From Streptomyces sp. SCSIO 75703 (GTDB taxonomy: Bacteria; Actinomycetota; Actinomycetes; Streptomycetales; Streptomycetaceae), in NCBI RefSeq assembly GCF_036607905.1, contig NZ_CP144555.1, positions 1,798,001-1,862,000 of the forward strand: a DNA stretch of 64,000 nt. The letters are read 5' to 3'. The notes beneath the pieces are model-generated. The model made no database searches. It was not told the origin of the DNA and worked only from the letters and a program-made list of their open reading frames with translations. The translations under genes were made by a program, and so were the position numbers. Of the stretch, positions 34,404-43,651 are shown piece by piece. The stretch's first letter is position 1. The number at the start of each line of letters is the position of its first letter.

Positions 34404-35321
34404 ATGGCAGCTACGGATGCTTCCCCCCTCCCCCCGGCCTCCCCGGCACGCTCCCCGCTCACGCGCGCGGAGCACTTCGTCTGGCTCACCGCGCGGGTGC
34501 TGGAGCAGCGCCTGTTCGCCCACCACTTCCGCGGCCAGGGCGCCGACCCGGTGGAGACCGCCCTGGACGCCTACCGCAACGAGGACGGCGGGTACGGCCA
34601 CGCGCTGGAGCCCGGTCTGCGCGGTCCGGCGAGCCGGCCTCGGCACGCCGCGCGGGCCCTCGCCGTGCTGGACGCCATCGGGCGGTGCGGCGGCCAGCGG
34701 GTCGAGCGCGTGTGCCGCTACCTCACCTCCGTCTCCACCGCCGACGGGGCGCTGCCGGCGGGCGAGCACACGGGGCGCGTCGCGCCCGGCTCGCTCGGCG
34801 ACCTGCTCGCCACCGCGCCGGTCGTCGGGCTGCTGCACCGCAACGAGGTGTGGCACGCCTGGCTGTTCCGTGCCACCGACTTCTGCTGGGACGCTGTCGA
34901 GTCGACGGAGGCCACGCACCCCCGCGAGGTGGAGGCCGCGCTGGCCTTCCTGGACTCCGTGCCCGACCGCCCGCGCGCGCGTGCCGCCGCGGACCGGCTG
35001 GGCCGCCTGGTGCGGGTACGGCGGCTCGCCGTGCTGGAGCCGGACGCCCGGCACGCCCGCCGGGCCCTGCCGGGCCGGGTCCCGGGCGGGCGCCGCTTCC
35101 CGCACGACTACGCGCGCACGCCGGGTTCCCTGGCCCGCGCGTGGTTCACGGACACCGAGATGGCCCGCTCCCTGGACGTCCTCGTGGCGGCACAGCAGGA
35201 GGACGGCGGCTGGCCCGTCACCGACCCCCTGGGGAGCGCCTCGGCCGACCGGGAGGCCCGCCCGGGGGCGACGCTCGACGCGCTGCTCACCCTGCGGTCC
35301 CACGGCCGCCTCCCCGGCTGA
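34404..35321 (+). CDS. alpha/alpha-toroid (prenyltransferase/cyclase-like) hypothetical protein
   Basis: 305 residues from ATG 34404, divergent from the DUF3046 gene. Helical repeats contain YRNEDGGYGHALEPGLRGP near the N-terminus and QQEDGGWPVTDP near the C-terminus, the QxDGGW/GY motifs of the terpenoid-cyclase/prenyltransferase toroid fold. The DxDD motif of squalene-hopene cyclases and the metal site of protein prenyltransferases are not visible, so catalytic function is doubtful. Substrate and role unknown. Confidence 0.78.
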   Translation: MAATDASPLPPASPARSPLTRAEHFVWLTARVLEQRLFAHHFRGQGADPVETALDAYRNEDGGYGHALEPGLRGPASRPRHAARALAVLDAIGRCGGQRVERVCRYLTSVSTADGALPAGEHTGRVAPGSLGDLLATAPVVGLLHRNEVWHAWLFRATDFCWDAVESTEATHPREVEAALAFLDSVPDRPRARAAADRLGRLVRVRRLAVLEPDARHARRALPGRVPGGRRFPHDYARTPGSLARAWFTDTEMARSLDVLVAAQQEDGGWPVTDPLGSASADREARPGATLDALLTLRSHGRLPG

Positions 35322-35333
35322 GCGACGACCGCC

Positions 35334-35642
35334 TCAGCCGCCCAGGGCCCGCACCCCGGCGGTCACCACCACGGCCGCCGCGACGACGACCAGGAACGGG
35401 GCGCGCAGCACCAGGGCCACCGCGGCGGCGGCCACTCCGGCGGCCCGCGCGTCCAGGACGAGGGCGTGCCCGTCGGCGAAGGTCTGCTGGGCGGTGAGCG
35501 CGGCGAGCAGGGCGACGGGCAGCAGGGCGGCCAGTCGTTTGACCAGGGGGCGTTCCAGCGCGCCCGCCGGGACGAGCAGTCCGAGCAGCTTGACGGCGTA
35601 GCAGCCGACGGCGGTGACACCGATGGCGATCCAGATGTTCAC
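35334..35642 (-). CDS. azlD: branched-chain amino acid exporter small subunit AzlD
   Basis: 102 residues from GTG 35642. Three to four membrane helices, including IWIAIGVTAVGCYAVKLLGLLVP and RLAALLPVALLAALTAQQTF, typical of AzlD. It pairs with AzlC to export branched-chain amino acids or analogues. The GTG overlaps the azlC stop (GTGA), so the subunits are translationally coupled. Confidence 0.88.
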   Translation of the reverse strand: MNIWIAIGVTAVGCYAVKLLGLLVPAGALERPLVKRLAALLPVALLAALTAQQTFADGHALVLDARAAGVAAAAVALVLRAPFLVVVAAAVVVTAGVRALGG

Positions 35643-36379
35643 CGCGGCTCCTCCCCCGGCGTGCCGGCGGAGCCACCGGAGCGGCGGCCCCGCGCCCACA
35701 GGACGGCCGGCGCGGCGAGCGCGGCCACCAGGACGGGCACCCCGGCGGGCAGGACGGGCAGCAGTCCGAGCCCGAGCACGACGGCCAGGGCGGCGGTCGC
35801 GCGCTCGGTCGTGGTCTTCAGCATCGGTGCGAGCAGCGCGAGGAAGACCGCGGGACCGGCCGCGTCCAGTCCCCAGGCGTCGGTGTCGCCGAGCGCCTCC
35901 GCGCCCAGCGCGCCGAGCAGCGTGGTCAGGTTCCACAGCACGTACAGCGTGACCCCGGTGACGGCGAACCCGATCCGGACGCCGCGCCGGGTGGGCTGGG
36001 CGAGGGCCACGGCGGTCGTCTCGTCGATGACCCACTGGGCGGCGAACGGCCGCACCACGCGCGGCAGGGCCAGCAACTGCGACAGCCGCAGCCCGTAGAA
36101 GGCGTTGCGTACGCCCAGGAAGAAGGCGCCCGCCGCGGCCGTGAGCGGGTTCCCGCCGGCCGCGAGCGCGCCGACGAGCGCGAACTGGGAGGCCCCGGTG
36201 AACACCAGGAGGCTGAGCGCGCAGGTCTGCAGGAGCGTCAGTCCGCTGCCCGCCGAGGTCACCCCGAAGGCGAACCCGGACAGGCCGACGGCGACCCCCA
36301 CCCCGAGTGCGTCCCGTACGACGGCGGCGTCCGGCTTCGCTCCGGCGTCCGTGTCCGGGACGGCTGTCTGTTCTCTCAC
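35639..36379 (-). CDS. azlC: branched-chain amino acid exporter large subunit AzlC
   Basis: 246 residues from GTG 36379. AzlC-family features: GLSGFAFGVTSAGSGL, LLVFTGASQFALVGALAAGG, FFLGVRNAFYGLRLS and QWVIDETTAVAL, with about seven membrane helices. The start codon overlaps the stop of the araC-type gene and its own stop overlaps azlD, giving a tightly coupled araC-azlC-azlD operon. Confidence 0.92.
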   Translation of the reverse strand: MREQTAVPDTDAGAKPDAAVVRDALGVGVAVGLSGFAFGVTSAGSGLTLLQTCALSLLVFTGASQFALVGALAAGGNPLTAAAGAFFLGVRNAFYGLRLSQLLALPRVVRPFAAQWVIDETTAVALAQPTRRGVRIGFAVTGVTLYVLWNLTTLLGALGAEALGDTDAWGLDAAGPAVFLALLAPMLKTTTERATAALAVVLGLGLLPVLPAGVPVLVAALAAPAVLWARGRRSGGSAGTPGEEPR

Positions 36380-37242
36380 GCCCGAGACGGTAGGAGAAGA
36401 CCCCGGCCCGTGTCTTGTACGTTCTTGCGCTCCCGCTGGTAGGCGCCCGGAGGCACGCCCACGATCCGGGTGAAGTGGCGGTTCAGGTGGGGCTGGTCGG
36501 TGAAGCCGACGGCGGCCGCCGTCTCGGAGGGCGGGGTCCCGGCGTCCAGCAGGCGCCGCGCCCGGCGCACCCGGGCGTCGGTCAGCCAGGTGTGGGGCGG
36601 CATGCCGTAGGCGTCCCGGAAGGCGCGCAGCAGGGCGAAGGGGCTGCTGCCGAGTTCTCCGGCGAGTTCCTCCAGGCTGGGCGGTCCGGCCAGCCGCTCC
36701 TCCAGCAGGGCACGCGCGCGTGCGGCCGTGCGGGCGCCCGCGCTGCGCACGTCCCGCCGGGGCAGCGGCCCGCCGTTCAGGCGCAGCAGCCGGGTCACCG
36801 CGACCCTGAGCAGGGTGTCGGCGGCCAGGGCGTTGCCCTCGTCGGTGGCGCGCAGCACCTTGTGCACGAGTTCGACGGTGTGGGGGTCGTCGAGGACGGG
36901 CCGGACGAAGCCGGGGGTGCCGCGCAGCGTGGTGGTCTCGGCGGCGATGGCGGCGACCACGTCGGGCGAGGGGTACACGGCGCCGTAACGCCATCCCTCG
37001 GGCACGCCGGCGCGGCCGGTGTGCGGGGTGTCGGGGTTGACGAGGGCGAGCGTGCCGGCGGCGGCGTACTGGTCGCCGCCGCCGTGGTGGAAGATCTCGA
37101 CGCCGGCGGCGATGGCGGCGATGACGAAGTGCTCGTGGGTGTGCCGGACGAAGCTCTTGCGTACGTACCGGGCACGGAGCAGGTCGACACCGGGCAGTTC
37201 CTCGTACCGCCAGTGCCGTGCCCGCTCGTCCGTTCCCGCCAT
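36376..37242 (-). CDS. AraC-family transcriptional regulator
   Basis: 288 residues from ATG 37242. N-terminal cupin-like ligand domain with VRHTHEHFVIAAIAAGVEIFHHGG and VNPDTPHTG; C-terminal double helix-turn-helix with LEELAGELGSSPFALLRAFRDAYG and DAGTPPSETAAAVGFTDQPHLNRHF. It overlaps azlC by 4 bp, so it probably senses an amino acid-like compound and controls its own exporter. Confidence 0.92.
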   Translation of the reverse strand: MAGTDERARHWRYEELPGVDLLRARYVRKSFVRHTHEHFVIAAIAAGVEIFHHGGGDQYAAAGTLALVNPDTPHTGRAGVPEGWRYGAVYPSPDVVAAIAAETTTLRGTPGFVRPVLDDPHTVELVHKVLRATDEGNALAADTLLRVAVTRLLRLNGGPLPRRDVRSAGARTAARARALLEERLAGPPSLEELAGELGSSPFALLRAFRDAYGMPPHTWLTDARVRRARRLLDAGTPPSETAAAVGFTDQPHLNRHFTRIVGVPPGAYQRERKNVQDTGRGLLLPSRA

Positions 37243-37553
37243 GCCGTCATTCTCCGCCACGGGGCGCGGGGGCCGCCGGGCCGTCCACGGGTGCCACGGC
37301 GGACCACAGGTCCGGGTCCACGGGGGCCGCGGCGGGGGCCTCCAGGTCGCTCCACGGAGGCCGCGGCAGGGACCACCAGGTCGGTCCACGGGGGCCGCCG
37401 GGCGCCGGCCGCGGGGCGCCGGGCCGTCCGCGAGCCGCCCCGGCGCCGGGGCCGCGCCGCCGCGTCCGGCGTCGCCGCACCCTCCTCTCGCCCCCGTCAT
37501 CCGCGTTCGTCCCGCTCAGGACGACTGTCGGTGGCCGGGTGCAGGATGGAGCC
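37243..37553. other. divergent araC / lhr intergenic region
   Basis: 311 bp without a supportable gene. It contains four imperfect copies of a roughly 34-bp G/C-rich repeat (listed separately) and must carry the promoters of both divergent genes. Confidence 0.55.
37281..37410. repeat. four imperfect ~34-bp direct repeats
   Basis: The element TCCACGG(G/A)(G/T)GCC... recurs at 37284, 37317, 37351 and 37385, spaced 33, 34 and 34 bp, each followed by a CCAGGTC or similar stretch. The period is not a multiple of three, so it is not coding on either strand. Confidence 0.7.
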
Positions 37554-40500
37554 ATGGTCAGCTCCGCACCCCGAGCCCTGGACGGCTTCTCCCCCGCGAC
37601 CCGCGGCTGGTTCACGGGGGCCTTCTCCGCGCCCACCGCCGCCCAGGCGGGCGCGTGGCGGGCCATCGGCCGGGGCTCGGACGTGCTGGTGGTCGCCCCC
37701 ACCGGCTCGGGGAAGACGCTGGCCGCCTTCCTCGCCGCGCTGGACCGGCTGGCGTCGGTGCCGCCGCCCGCCGACTCCAAGAAGCGCTGCCGCGTGCTGT
37801 ACATCTCCCCGCTCAAGGCCCTCGCGGTCGACGTCGAGCGCAATCTGCGCAGTCCGCTGACCGGCATCCGGCAGGAGTCGGTACGGCGCGGCCTTCCCGA
37901 GCCGGAGATCAAGGTCGGCATCCGCTCCGGCGACACCCCGGCCGCCGAGCGCCGCGCGCTGTCCACCCGCCCGCCGGACATCCTGATCACCACCCCGGAG
38001 TCCCTGTTCCTCATGCTCACCTCGGCCACGCGGGACGCGCTGACCGGTGTGGAGACCGTGATCCTCGACGAGGTGCACGCGGTGGCGGGCACCAAGCGCG
38101 GCGCCCACCTCGCGCTCTCCCTGGAGCGCCTCGACGAGCTGCTGCCGAGGCCGGCCCGGCGCATCGGCCTGTCGGCGACGGTCCGCCCGGTGGACGAGGT
38201 GGCCCGGTTCCTGTCGCCGCGGCGCAAGGTCGAGATCGTGCAGCCCGACTCGGGCAAGGAGTTCGACCTCTCCGTCGTCGTCCCGGTCGAGGACATGGGA
38301 GAGCTGGGCGGCTCCCCGGCGGCCGACGCGGACGCGAACGCCGAGCGGCCGTCGATCTGGCCCCACGTCGAGGAGCGCATCGCCGACCTCGTGCAGGCAC
38401 ACCGCTCCACGATCGTCTTCGCCAACTCCCGGCGCCTCGCCGAGCGCCTGTGCAACCGGCTCAACGAGATCGCGTACGAACGGGCCACCGGCGAGCCTCC
38501 GGCCGAGCACCATTCCCCGGCCGAGCTGATGGGCGGCTCGGGCGCCGCCCAGGGCGCCCCGCCCGTGCTCGCCCGCGCCCACCACGGCTCGGTCTCCAAG
38601 GAGCAGCGCTCCCTCGTCGAGGAGGACCTGAAAGCGGGCCGCCTGCCCGCGGTGGTGGCCACCTCCAGCCTGGAGCTGGGCATCGACATGGGCGCCGTCG
38701 ACCTGGTCGTCCAGGTCGAGTCCCCGCCGTCCGTCGCCTCCGGTCTCCAGCGCGTCGGGCGGGCCGGGCACCAGGTCGGCGCCGTCTCCACGGGCGTGGT
38801 CTTCCCGAAGTACCGCGGCGACCTCGTGCAGGCCGCGGTGGTCACCGAGCGGATGCGCACCGGCGCCATCGAGTCCCTGCGCATCCCGGCGAACCCGCTG
38901 GACGTCCTCGCCCAGCAGCTCGTCGCGATGACCGCGCTGGACACCTGGCAGGCCGACGACCTGCTCACCGTGGTCCGCCGGGCCGCCCCCTTCGCCTCGC
39001 TCCCGGAGTCGGCGTTCACCGCCGTCCTGGACATGCTCGCGGGCCGCTACCCTTCCGACGCCTTCGCCGAGCTGCGCCCGCGCGTGGTCTGGGACCGGGT
39101 CGCCGGCACGGTCACGGGCCGGCCCGGCGCCCAGCGGCTCGCCGTCACCTCCGGCGGCACCATCCCGGACCGGGGCCTCTTCGGGGTCTTCCTCGCCGGC
39201 GCCGACCCGAAGAAGGGCGGCGGCCGGGTCGGCGAGCTGGACGAGGAGATGGTCTACGAGTCGCGGGTCGGGGACGTCTTCACGCTCGGCACCAGTTCCT
39301 GGCGCATCGAGGACATCACCCGCGACCGCGTGCTGGTCTCCCCCGCCCCGGGCGTGCCGGGCAGGCTGCCCTTCTGGAAGGGCGACCAACTGGGCCGCCC
39401 CCTGGAGCTGGGCCGCGCGCTCGGCGCCTTCCTGCGCGAGGTCGGCTCCCTCGGCCGGGAGGACGCCCGGCTGCGCCTGCTCACCGCCGGACTCGACGCG
39501 TGGGCCGCCGACAACGTGCTGGCCTACCTCGACGAACAGCGCGAGGCGTGCGGGCACGTCCCCGACGACCGCACGATCGTCGTGGAGCGCTTCCGGGACG
39601 AACTGGGCGACTGGCGGGTCGTGGTCCACTCCCCCTTCGGCGCCCAGGTGCACGCCCCCTGGGCGCTCGCGCTCGGCGCCCGCCTCTCCGAGCGGTACGG
39701 CATGGACGCGCAGGTCATGCACGCCGACGACGGCATCGTGCTGCGCCTGCCGGACGCCGACCTGATGGGCCTGGACCTGCTCGACCAGGCCCCGGCGCGG
39801 CCCGGCACGGAGTACGACGCGGAGCAGGCGCCGGTCGGCGCGGCCGACGTCGTCTTCGACAAGGGCGAGGTCGACCGGGTCGTCACCGACCAGGTGGGCG
39901 GCTCGGCCCTGTTCGCCTCCCGGTTCCGCGAGTGCGCGGCCCGCGCCCTGCTGCTGCCGCGCCGCAGCCCGGGGCGGCGCACCCCGCTGTGGCAGCAGCG
40001 CCAGCGCGCCGCCCAGTTGCTGGAGGTGGCGAGCGAGTACGGCTCGTTCCCGATCGTGCTGGAGGCGGTCCGCGAATGCCTCCAGGACGTCTTCGACGTG
40101 CCGGGGCTCGCCGAGCTGATGGGCGACCTGGAGTCCCGCCGGGTGCGCCTGGTCGAGGTCACCACCCCGGAGGCGTCGCCCTTCGCCCGCTCGCTCCTGT
40201 TCGGGTACGTCGCCCAGTTCCTCTACGAGGGGGACTCGCCGCTCGCCGAGCGCCGTGCGGCGGCGCTCTCCCTGGACTCGCGGCTGCTGGCCGAGCTGCT
40301 GGGCCAGGCGGAGCTGCGCGAGCTGCTGGACGCGGACGTGCTCACCGAGCTGGAACGCGAGTTGCAGTGGCTCACCGAGGACCGCCGGATCAAGGACCCG
40401 GAGGGCGTCGCGGACGTGCTGCGGCTGCTCGGCCCGCTCGCCGACGACGAGCTGGCCCGGCGGGGTGCCGAGCCGGGATGGGTGCGGGAGCTGGCCGCCG

Positions 40501-42416
40501 CCCGGCGGGTGATCCCGGTACGCGTCGCGGGCGAGGACCGCTGGGCGGCGATCGAGGACGCCGGCCGGCTGCGCGACGCGCTGGGCACGGCGTTGCCGGT
40601 GGGCGTGCCCGAGGCGTTCACCGAGCCGGTGAAGGACCCCCTGGGGGACCTCCTCGCCCGCCACGCCCGCACGCACGGCCCGTTCACCTCGGTGACGGCG
40701 GCGGAGCGTTTCGGCCTGGGCGTCGCGGTCACCGAGGGTGCCCTGCAGCGGCTGGGGGCGGCCGGCCGGGTGGTGCAGGGCGAGTTCCATCCGGCGGGCA
40801 TCGGCCAGGAGTGGTGCGACGCCACGGTGCTGCGCAGGCTGCGCCGGCGGTCGCTGGCGGCGCTCCGCCAGGAGCTGGAACCAGCCCCGCCCGCCGCGCT
40901 GGGCCAGTTCCTGCCCCAGTGGCAGCACATCGGGCGGGGGCACACCCTGCGCGGCGTGGACGGGCTGGTGCGGGCCATCGAACAGTTGCAGGGCGCCTCC
41001 GTGCCCGCCTCGGCCCTGGAGAAGCTGGTGCTGCCGTCCCGGGTGGGCGGGTACACCCCGGCGATGCTGGACGAGCTGACCGCCTCCGGCGAGGTGGTGT
41101 GGGCCGGGGCGGGCTCCCTTCCCGGCAAGGACGGCTGGGTCTCGCTCTACCTGGCGGACGCGGCGCCGCTGTTGCTGCCGCCCCCGCAGCCCCTGGAGCA
41201 GACCGCCCTGCACCAATCCGTCCTGGACGCCCTCTCCGGCGGCTACGGGCTCTTCTTCCGGCAGATCGCCGACCAGGTCCGTGCCACCACCCACCCGGAC
41301 TCCACCGATCCGCAGCTCGCCGACGCCCTGTGGGACCTGGCCTGGTCCGGACGGCTGACGAACGACACCCTGGCACCGCTGCGCGCCCTGCTGGGCTCGG
41401 GCCGCACCGCCGGCTCCACCGCCCACCGGGCCCGGCGCGCGGTGCCCCGCGGGCGGTACGGCACGCTGACGGCCGCCGCCCGCGGCGCCTCCCGCACCGG
41501 GCCGCCCACGGTGGCGGGCCGCTGGTCGCTGCTGCCGGAGCGGGAGGGCGACACGACCGTGCGCGCCCACGCCCTGGCCCGCACGCTGCTGGACCGGCAC
41601 GGGGTGGTGACGCGCGGCGCGGTCGGCGCGGAGGGCGTCGAGGGCGGCTTCTCGGCGGTGTACCGGGTGCTGGCCGTCTTCGAGGAGAGCGGCCAGGCCC
41701 GGCGGGGCTACGTGGTGGAGGGGCTGGGAGCGGCCCAGTTCGCCATGGAGGGCGCCGTGGACCGGCTGCGCGCGGTGGCCAACGCCCGCGAGCGGGGCGA
41801 CGGCCCGCCCCCCGCGCCGCCGGCCGGCCCCGACGGCACCGGCACCGGCACCGGCGACTGGTCCCTCGACGAGTTCCCGCCCGGTGACCCCGCCTCCGCC
41901 CACGGGTACGCCGAACCGGGCGCGGGCGGTCCCCGCGGCGGCTACGGCGACACCGGCGGATACGGCACCGGGTACGACCCGGGCCAGGGCGACGGCTTCC
42001 GCGGCCGGGCCCGTCCCGGCGCCGGGCCCCGTGCCGTCGTCCTGGCCGCCGCCGATCCCGCCAACGCCTACGGCGCCGCCCTGACCTGGCCCGATCCCCC
42101 GCCCGGCGCCACGCACAAGCCGGGCCGCAAGGCGGGCTCACTGGTGGTGCTCGTCGACGGCGAACTGGCCCTGTACATGGAGCGCGGCGGCAAGACCGTG
42201 CTGCTCTGGCCCACCGGCCCGGAGGCCCCGCCGACGGGTGACCCCCGGCTGCGCGCGGCCACGAAGGCCCTGTCCGAGGCCGCCCGTGCGGGCTCCCTCG
42301 GCACGGTCACCGTCGAGCGGATCAACGGTTCCGCCGCCCTGACCTCGCCCTTCGGCACCCTGCTGGAGGAGGCCGGCTTCATCGCCACCCCGCGCGGCCT
42401 GCGCATCCGGGCGTGA
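37554..42416 (+). CDS. lhr: large helicase-related protein Lhr
   Basis: 1620 residues. GGATGGA stands 3 nt before the ATG. Superfamily 2 helicase: Q-like PTAAQAGAW, Walker A APTGSGKT (about 50-57), DEVH box in ILDEVHAV, SAT in GLSATVRP, and motif VI QRVGRAGHQVG. Winged-helix and Lhr C-terminal domains fill the remaining two thirds. Lhr translocates 3'-5' on DNA and is linked to crosslink and alkylation repair in mycobacteria. At about 1440-1495 it carries a Gly/Tyr/Pro-rich linker (with GGYGDTGGYGTGYDPGQG) before the last domain, not needed for helicase activity. A nei-type glycosylase gene follows 18 bp later, supporting a joint repair role. Confidence 0.95.
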   Translation: MVSSAPRALDGFSPATRGWFTGAFSAPTAAQAGAWRAIGRGSDVLVVAPTGSGKTLAAFLAALDRLASVPPPADSKKRCRVLYISPLKALAVDVERNLRSPLTGIRQESVRRGLPEPEIKVGIRSGDTPAAERRALSTRPPDILITTPESLFLMLTSATRDALTGVETVILDEVHAVAGTKRGAHLALSLERLDELLPRPARRIGLSATVRPVDEVARFLSPRRKVEIVQPDSGKEFDLSVVVPVEDMGELGGSPAADADANAERPSIWPHVEERIADLVQAHRSTIVFANSRRLAERLCNRLNEIAYERATGEPPAEHHSPAELMGGSGAAQGAPPVLARAHHGSVSKEQRSLVEEDLKAGRLPAVVATSSLELGIDMGAVDLVVQVESPPSVASGLQRVGRAGHQVGAVSTGVVFPKYRGDLVQAAVVTERMRTGAIESLRIPANPLDVLAQQLVAMTALDTWQADDLLTVVRRAAPFASLPESAFTAVLDMLAGRYPSDAFAELRPRVVWDRVAGTVTGRPGAQRLAVTSGGTIPDRGLFGVFLAGADPKKGGGRVGELDEEMVYESRVGDVFTLGTSSWRIEDITRDRVLVSPAPGVPGRLPFWKGDQLGRPLELGRALGAFLREVGSLGREDARLRLLTAGLDAWAADNVLAYLDEQREACGHVPDDRTIVVERFRDELGDWRVVVHSPFGAQVHAPWALALGARLSERYGMDAQVMHADDGIVLRLPDADLMGLDLLDQAPARPGTEYDAEQAPVGAADVVFDKGEVDRVVTDQVGGSALFASRFRECAARALLLPRRSPGRRTPLWQQRQRAAQLLEVASEYGSFPIVLEAVRECLQDVFDVPGLAELMGDLESRRVRLVEVTTPEASPFARSLLFGYVAQFLYEGDSPLAERRAAALSLDSRLLAELLGQAELRELLDADVLTELERELQWLTEDRRIKDPEGVADVLRLLGPLADDELARRGAEPGWVRELAAARRVIPVRVAGEDRWAAIEDAGRLRDALGTALPVGVPEAFTEPVKDPLGDLLARHARTHGPFTSVTAAERFGLGVAVTEGALQRLGAAGRVVQGEFHPAGIGQEWCDATVLRRLRRRSLAALRQELEPAPPAALGQFLPQWQHIGRGHTLRGVDGLVRAIEQLQGASVPASALEKLVLPSRVGGYTPAMLDELTASGEVVWAGAGSLPGKDGWVSLYLADAAPLLLPPPQPLEQTALHQSVLDALSGGYGLFFRQIADQVRATTHPDSTDPQLADALWDLAWSGRLTNDTLAPLRALLGSGRTAGSTAHRARRAVPRGRYGTLTAAARGASRTGPPTVAGRWSLLPEREGDTTVRAHALARTLLDRHGVVTRGAVGAEGVEGGFSAVYRVLAVFEESGQARRGYVVEGLGAAQFAMEGAVDRLRAVANARERGDGPPPAPPAGPDGTGTGTGDWSLDEFPPGDPASAHGYAEPGAGGPRGGYGDTGGYGTGYDPGQGDGFRGRARPGAGPRAVVLAAADPANAYGAALTWPDPPPGATHKPGRKAGSLVVLVDGELALYMERGGKTVLLWPTGPEAPPTGDPRLRAATKALSEAARAGSLGTVTVERINGSAALTSPFGTLLEEAGFIATPRGLRIRA

Positions 42417-42434
42417 GCCTGCCACCCTGGGAGC

Positions 42435-43277
42435 ATGCCCGAAGGAGACACGGTCCGGCAGGCCGCCCGCCGTCTGCACGAGGCACTGGCGGGCGGCGAG
42501 CTGATCCGCGGCGACCTGCGCGTGCCCCGGTACGCCACGGCCGACCTCACCGGGCGCCGGGTCCTGGACGTCACCGCGCGCGGCAAGCACCTGCTCACCC
42601 GGATCGAGGGCGGGCTGACCCTGCACTCGCACCTCGGGATGGACGGTGCCTGGAAGGTGTACGCCCCCGGACGACGCTGGAGCGGCGGACCGGCACACCG
42701 GATCCGCGCGATCCTCGGCACTCCCGACCGCACCGCCGTCGGCTACCGCCTGCCCGTGCTGGAACTGCTGCGCACCGCCGACGAGGACCGGGCCGTCGGC
42801 CACCTCGGCCCCGATCTGCTCGGCCCCGACTGGGACCCCGCGCAGGCCCTCGCCAACCTGCGCGCCGATCCGTCCCGCCCCCTCGGGGAGGCCCTGCTCG
42901 ACCAGCGCAACCTGGCGGGCGTCGGCAATGTCTACAAGAGCGAGCTGTGCTTCCTGCTCGGCGTCACGCCCTGGCTGCCCGTCGGTGAGCTGCCCGCCGG
43001 GCTCGCCGAGAGTGTCCCGCTCCTCGCGCACCGGCTGCTGGAGGCCAACCGCGACCGCCCGGTGCGTCGCACCACTCCCCTGCGCGGCCAGGACCTCTTC
43101 GTCTACGGCCGCGCCCCGCGGCCCTGCGCGCGCTGCGGCACGTCCGTCCGGGTGGCCGACCAGGGCGACGGCTCGCGCGAGCGCCCCACGTACTGGTGCC
43201 CGGTCTGCCAGCGGGGCCCCGCCCCACGGCCCCGGACCCGCCGCCCCCGTGGCCCCGGCACCGCACGAGGCACCTGA
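42435..43277 (+). CDS. nei: Fpg/Nei-family DNA glycosylase (endonuclease VIII-like)
   Basis: 280 residues beginning MPEGDTVRQAARRLHEAL; Pro2 and Glu3 are the catalytic residues after Met removal. LTLHSHLGMDGAWKVY, LLDQRNLAGVGNVYKSELCF (helix-two-turn-helix) and a C-terminal zinc finger CARC...CPVC complete the family set. It excises oxidised pyrimidines and cuts the abasic site. Start is 18 bp after lhr, so both are in one operon. A basic Pro/Arg tail follows the zinc finger. Confidence 0.94.
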   Translation: MPEGDTVRQAARRLHEALAGGELIRGDLRVPRYATADLTGRRVLDVTARGKHLLTRIEGGLTLHSHLGMDGAWKVYAPGRRWSGGPAHRIRAILGTPDRTAVGYRLPVLELLRTADEDRAVGHLGPDLLGPDWDPAQALANLRADPSRPLGEALLDQRNLAGVGNVYKSELCFLLGVTPWLPVGELPAGLAESVPLLAHRLLEANRDRPVRRTTPLRGQDLFVYGRAPRPCARCGTSVRVADQGDGSRERPTYWCPVCQRGPAPRPRTRRPRGPGTARGT

Positions 43278-43288
43278 CCCCGGCGGCC

Positions 43289-43651
43289 TCAGCCCTGCGC
43301 CCCGCCGTCCTCGGGCACCGCACCACTCCCCGGCACCGCCCCGCCGCCACCGCCCGAGCCCGGCCGTGGTCCCGCGCCACCACCCTCGGCGCGCGAGCAC
43401 AGCCCCGGCCGGGCCCCCGGTGCCGCGCCCGACCGCCAGGCCCGCCGCCACCGCCCCGTGGCCAGCGCGCCCACCGCCTGCGCCTTCGGCACGCAGTGGA
43501 CAGGCAGCACGCTCAGCCCCCACCCACCGGTCGCGACCGCTCCTTCCAGCACCCCGGCGTCGGCAGCGAACGCGAGACGCAGCACCGCCCACCACCACAG
43601 GGCACCGCCGGTCAGCGCGGCGGCACGGCGCAGGCCGCGCGCGGGGGTCAT
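43289..43651 (-). CDS. small membrane protein of unknown function
   Basis: 120 residues from ATG 43651, overlapping the dps stop (ATGA). One clear hydrophobic segment near the N-terminus (ALTGGALWWWAVLRLAFAADAG), then GGWGLSVLPVHCVPKAQAVGAL, and a Gly/Arg-rich tail. Convergent with nei across 11 bp. I do not recognise the family; coupling with dps suggests coexpression only. Confidence 0.68.
   Translation of the reverse strand: MTPARGLRRAAALTGGALWWWAVLRLAFAADAGVLEGAVATGGWGLSVLPVHCVPKAQAVGALATGRWRRAWRSGAAPGARPGLCSRAEGGGAGPRPGSGGGGGAVPGSGAVPEDGGAQG

Noticed and set aside
37497..42116. Leftward frame of about 1,540 codons antisense to lhr
   Set aside because: Low-complexity Gly/Arg/Val/Gln translation with no domains; codon bias fits the lhr strand. 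Shadow frame.
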